From: Rhizobium sp. RCAM05350
GTDB lineage: Bacteria; Pseudomonadota; Alphaproteobacteria; Rhizobiales; Rhizobiaceae
Length of the DNA: 64,000 nt
NCBI GenBank assembly: GCA_024426085.1
Contig: CP087976.1
Location: 124,001-188,000 of the forward strand
Direction of reading: 5' to 3'
Made by a program: the position numbers and the translations under genes. The notes under the pieces are model-generated. The model had not been told where the DNA came from. It did no database searches and saw nothing but the letters and a program-made list of their open reading frames with translations. Numbering within the stretch: position 1 is the first letter of the stretch; each line of letters begins with the position of its first letter. This document shows, piece after piece, positions 62,259-64,000 of the stretch.

Positions 62259-63281
62259 ATGACACGCTATGCCGAGAAGCTCGCTCGGATAAAAGGGGGC
62301 CAGTATAGGCCATCCGATTTCATCATCGCGGATGCAAAAGATAGCGATATGGCAGGTGGGATAACCACAACCGGGGTGAAGCGTCGTCCGGGAGGGGGTC
62401 GCGAGGTGCCCTATACGCGTTCCGAGTTTCTGGAAAACATACGTCAGGTCATCGCGCAAGATGTCGTTGACATCGTTCTGACATCCGCATCCAACATGGA
62501 AGCGCTTACGAAGGATGGTGCGTTTCGCAACGGCACGGTGGCTCGCGCGATCCGCGCAAATGACTCCACCGACGTCTGGGGTGCTATTCGCGGAAGCGAT
62601 TATACCAGATCTCCGTCCCGACCCTTTCGGAGTGCATCGCTCGACCGTGCGGTCCGGCCCGTCGATCTTAGTGGGGAGAATAAAGTCGACCTTGGACTTT
62701 ATTCCATCACGTTCAACAACGATCTCGACCGAGACTATCAGTCTTTGGAGGCGTTCAGTGAATTTAGACGAGAGGCGGCCTCGTGCGGTTTTAAGTACTT
62801 CCTTGAGGTCTTCAATCCGAACGTGGACGCTCGCATATCGCCGGAGCTTATTCCCGCATATGTCACAGACAGCATCATCCGAACACTGGCCGGGATCGTA
62901 GAAGCCGATCGTCCACAGTTTTTGAAGGTTGTCTACAACGGGCCGGAGGCACTTGAGGAGCTTTGCGCCTTTGATCCTGGCGTAGTTGTCGGTGTATTGG
63001 GCGGGAGCAGCGGCACAACACGGGACTGCTTTGAACTTCTTTCCCAGGCCGAACGATTTGGTGGCCGGGTGGCGCTATTTGGGCGCAAAATCAACCTGGC
63101 CGAAAGCCCACTTGACTTGATCTCCCTGATGCGTTCAGTCACGAACGGCGAGATTTCACCGAAGAACGCCGTTCGAGCCTATCACGGTTCCCTGGAGAGA
63201 CTAGGCCTCAATCCCTTGCGCTCTTTGGAAGATGACCTGGTCGTGACTTCTGCACCTCTAGTAGCTGCAGCGTCCGAATGA
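62259..63281 (+). CDS. Uncharacterised barrel-like protein B, candidate class I aldolase
   Basis: Intact, 340 residues from ATG 62259 (MTRYAEKLARIKGGQY) behind GGGAGGAC. It is homologous throughout to the protein at 30098-31118 and shows what that gene looks like unbroken. Conserved strand-like blocks are DFIIADAKDSDMAGGITTTG, DVVDIVLTSASNME, VDLGLYSITFNND, GFKYFLEVFNPN, FLKVVYNGPEALEEL, VVVGVLGGSSGTTRD and GRVALFGRKINLAE. The Lys in FLK and the GGSSGTTRD loop are invariant between the two. It lies between a dehydrogenase and a PfkB kinase, overlapping the latter by four bases. Family unknown to me; aldolase is a hypothesis. Confidence 0.65.
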   Translation: MTRYAEKLARIKGGQYRPSDFIIADAKDSDMAGGITTTGVKRRPGGGREVPYTRSEFLENIRQVIAQDVVDIVLTSASNMEALTKDGAFRNGTVARAIRANDSTDVWGAIRGSDYTRSPSRPFRSASLDRAVRPVDLSGENKVDLGLYSITFNNDLDRDYQSLEAFSEFRREAASCGFKYFLEVFNPNVDARISPELIPAYVTDSIIRTLAGIVEADRPQFLKVVYNGPEALEELCAFDPGVVVGVLGGSSGTTRDCFELLSQAERFGGRVALFGRKINLAESPLDLISLMRSVTNGEISPKNAVRAYHGSLERLGLNPLRSLEDDLVVTSAPLVAAASE

Positions 63282-64000
63282 CCGGAAGACATGGGATCAT
63301 AACCGCCGGCACATGGTGTGTCGACACGAACAGGACCATCGAAGCGTGGCCGTTGGAGGACGGGATCGCAGAGTACGGTATGGAATCCCGACAGGGCGGC
63401 GGCTGTGCCTGCAACCTAGCTCTAGACGTGCGGGCGCTGGATCCAACACTGCCGATTGAAACGATCACTCTGGTTGGCGACGATGAAAACGGGGCGTGGC
63501 TGCGTAAGCTTGCCACGGACGCTCGGATCGGTACGAAGCAGATGCATGTTGTCCAGGGACAACAAACCCACGTCAGTGATGCGTATGTGTCCAGTACGAC
63601 TCGAAGGCGCACTCATCTTCACCGACCCGGGGTCGGCGATCTGCTCGATCCATCACATTTCGATTTTGACGCAACCTACGGCAAGTATCTTCATCTTGGA
63701 ATGCCGGGGTGTCATCGTAGCCTTGATACGCACCAACAGTCGGACGAAAACGGCTGGAGCCAGATACTGCAAAAAGCAAAGGCCGCCGGGATTAAGACCA
63801 ATCTGGAGCTTGCGAGCATCGAACCGGAAACGATGCGCCGTATTGTCTTTCCATGCTTGCACCATCTTGACATGCTCGTGGTCAATGATCTTGAGATTGG
63901 ATCTCTCCGCATATGGCAACGGTCGCCGGCGGGGTGACAGACCTTGACGCATGCGAACGTGCCGCAAGCTCTGTACTTGAGCGCAGCAGCATCGAGATCA
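63278..64000 (+). CDS. PfkB-family carbohydrate kinase, 5' part (runs off the window, frameshift near 63903)
   Basis: Ribokinase-type sugar kinase. The N-terminus has ITAGTWCVDTNRTIEAWP, the substrate-binding RQGGGCACNLALDVRALD and ITLVGDDENGAWLRKLA. RRTHLHRPGVGDLL and KYLHLGMPGCHRSLD fit the lid and following strand. A late segment, HHLDMLVVNDLEIGSL, is the usual NxxE-like region. Near 63903 the frame changes and continues as HMATVAGGVTDLDACERAA to the window end. The catalytic GAGD motif should lie beyond 64000. Its start overlaps barrel protein B, indicating linked function. Confidence 0.85.

Overview
The window reads as an accessory, catabolism-rich stretch of a high-GC alphaproteobacterial genome. 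It most resembles a secondary replicon or megaplasmid of a Rhizobiaceae-type organism (Rhizobium, Ensifer, Agrobacterium and relatives). The basis is the density of ABC uptake systems paired with DeoR, GntR, XRE and AraC regulators, the hydantoinase and GMC-type enzymes, and the remains of IS elements. No tRNA, rRNA or CRISPR array was seen. Species cannot be named from the sequence alone.

A caveat applies to the whole annotation. More than fifty apparent frameshifts break otherwise well conserved genes. Almost none of these genes carries an in-frame nonsense codon, and several indels come in compensating pairs (the etfA tail, the ATPase at 15656-16411). The simplest reading is indel errors in an unpolished assembly. 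Each broken gene is therefore annotated over its full reconstructed span with the approximate break points given. True decay is called only where homology is also truncated or rearranged (the IS remnants, the GlcG-like fragment, the HxlR fragment).

Layout. (1) 1-2253: end of etfA and a complete ETF:ubiquinone oxidoreductase. (2) 2285-3935: a truncated GlcG-like gene and wrecked ISL3-like and IS110-like transposases. (3) 3970-13727: an AraC regulator, then a divergent locus with an amidase on one side and an alpha/beta hydrolase, a sugar-type ABC transporter, a cyclase and a second amidase on the other. (4) 13941-26394: a GntR regulator facing a long run of genes for RidA, a polar amino-acid ABC transporter, hydantoinase/oxoprolinase A and B, an aminotransferase, 5-dehydro-4-deoxyglucarate dehydratase and a 2-oxoglutarate-semialdehyde-type dehydrogenase. 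These are likely to funnel a nitrogenous compound to 2-oxoglutarate. (5) 26604-36306: locus A, with a DeoR regulator, an SDR, an ADP-dependent-type sugar kinase, an unrecognised barrel-like protein, a CUT1 sugar transporter and an L-xylulose-reductase-like SDR. (6) 36445-41815: a hydrolase, a sugar isomerase-like and Gfo/Idh/MocA pair, an XRE regulator and an unknown protein. (7) 42213-58234: a TPP enzyme, a HisD-like dehydrogenase, an intact CUT1 transporter, two GMC oxidoreductases, a HAD hydrolase, a DeoR regulator, two GH3-like proteins and an MFS carrier, apparently sharing an operator motif. (8) 58338-64000: a small ORF, a DeoR regulator, an IS3/IS30 chimera, HxlR genes, and locus B (quinone-oxidoreductase-like enzyme, a paralogue of the barrel protein, a PfkB kinase running off the end).

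The most interesting signal is the pair of unrecognised barrel-like proteins in loci A and B. Each sits with a sugar kinase (of unrelated families) and a dehydrogenase, and each has features that would fit a class I aldolase. This suggests an undescribed oxidise, phosphorylate and cleave route for a sugar or polyol. That function is inference.
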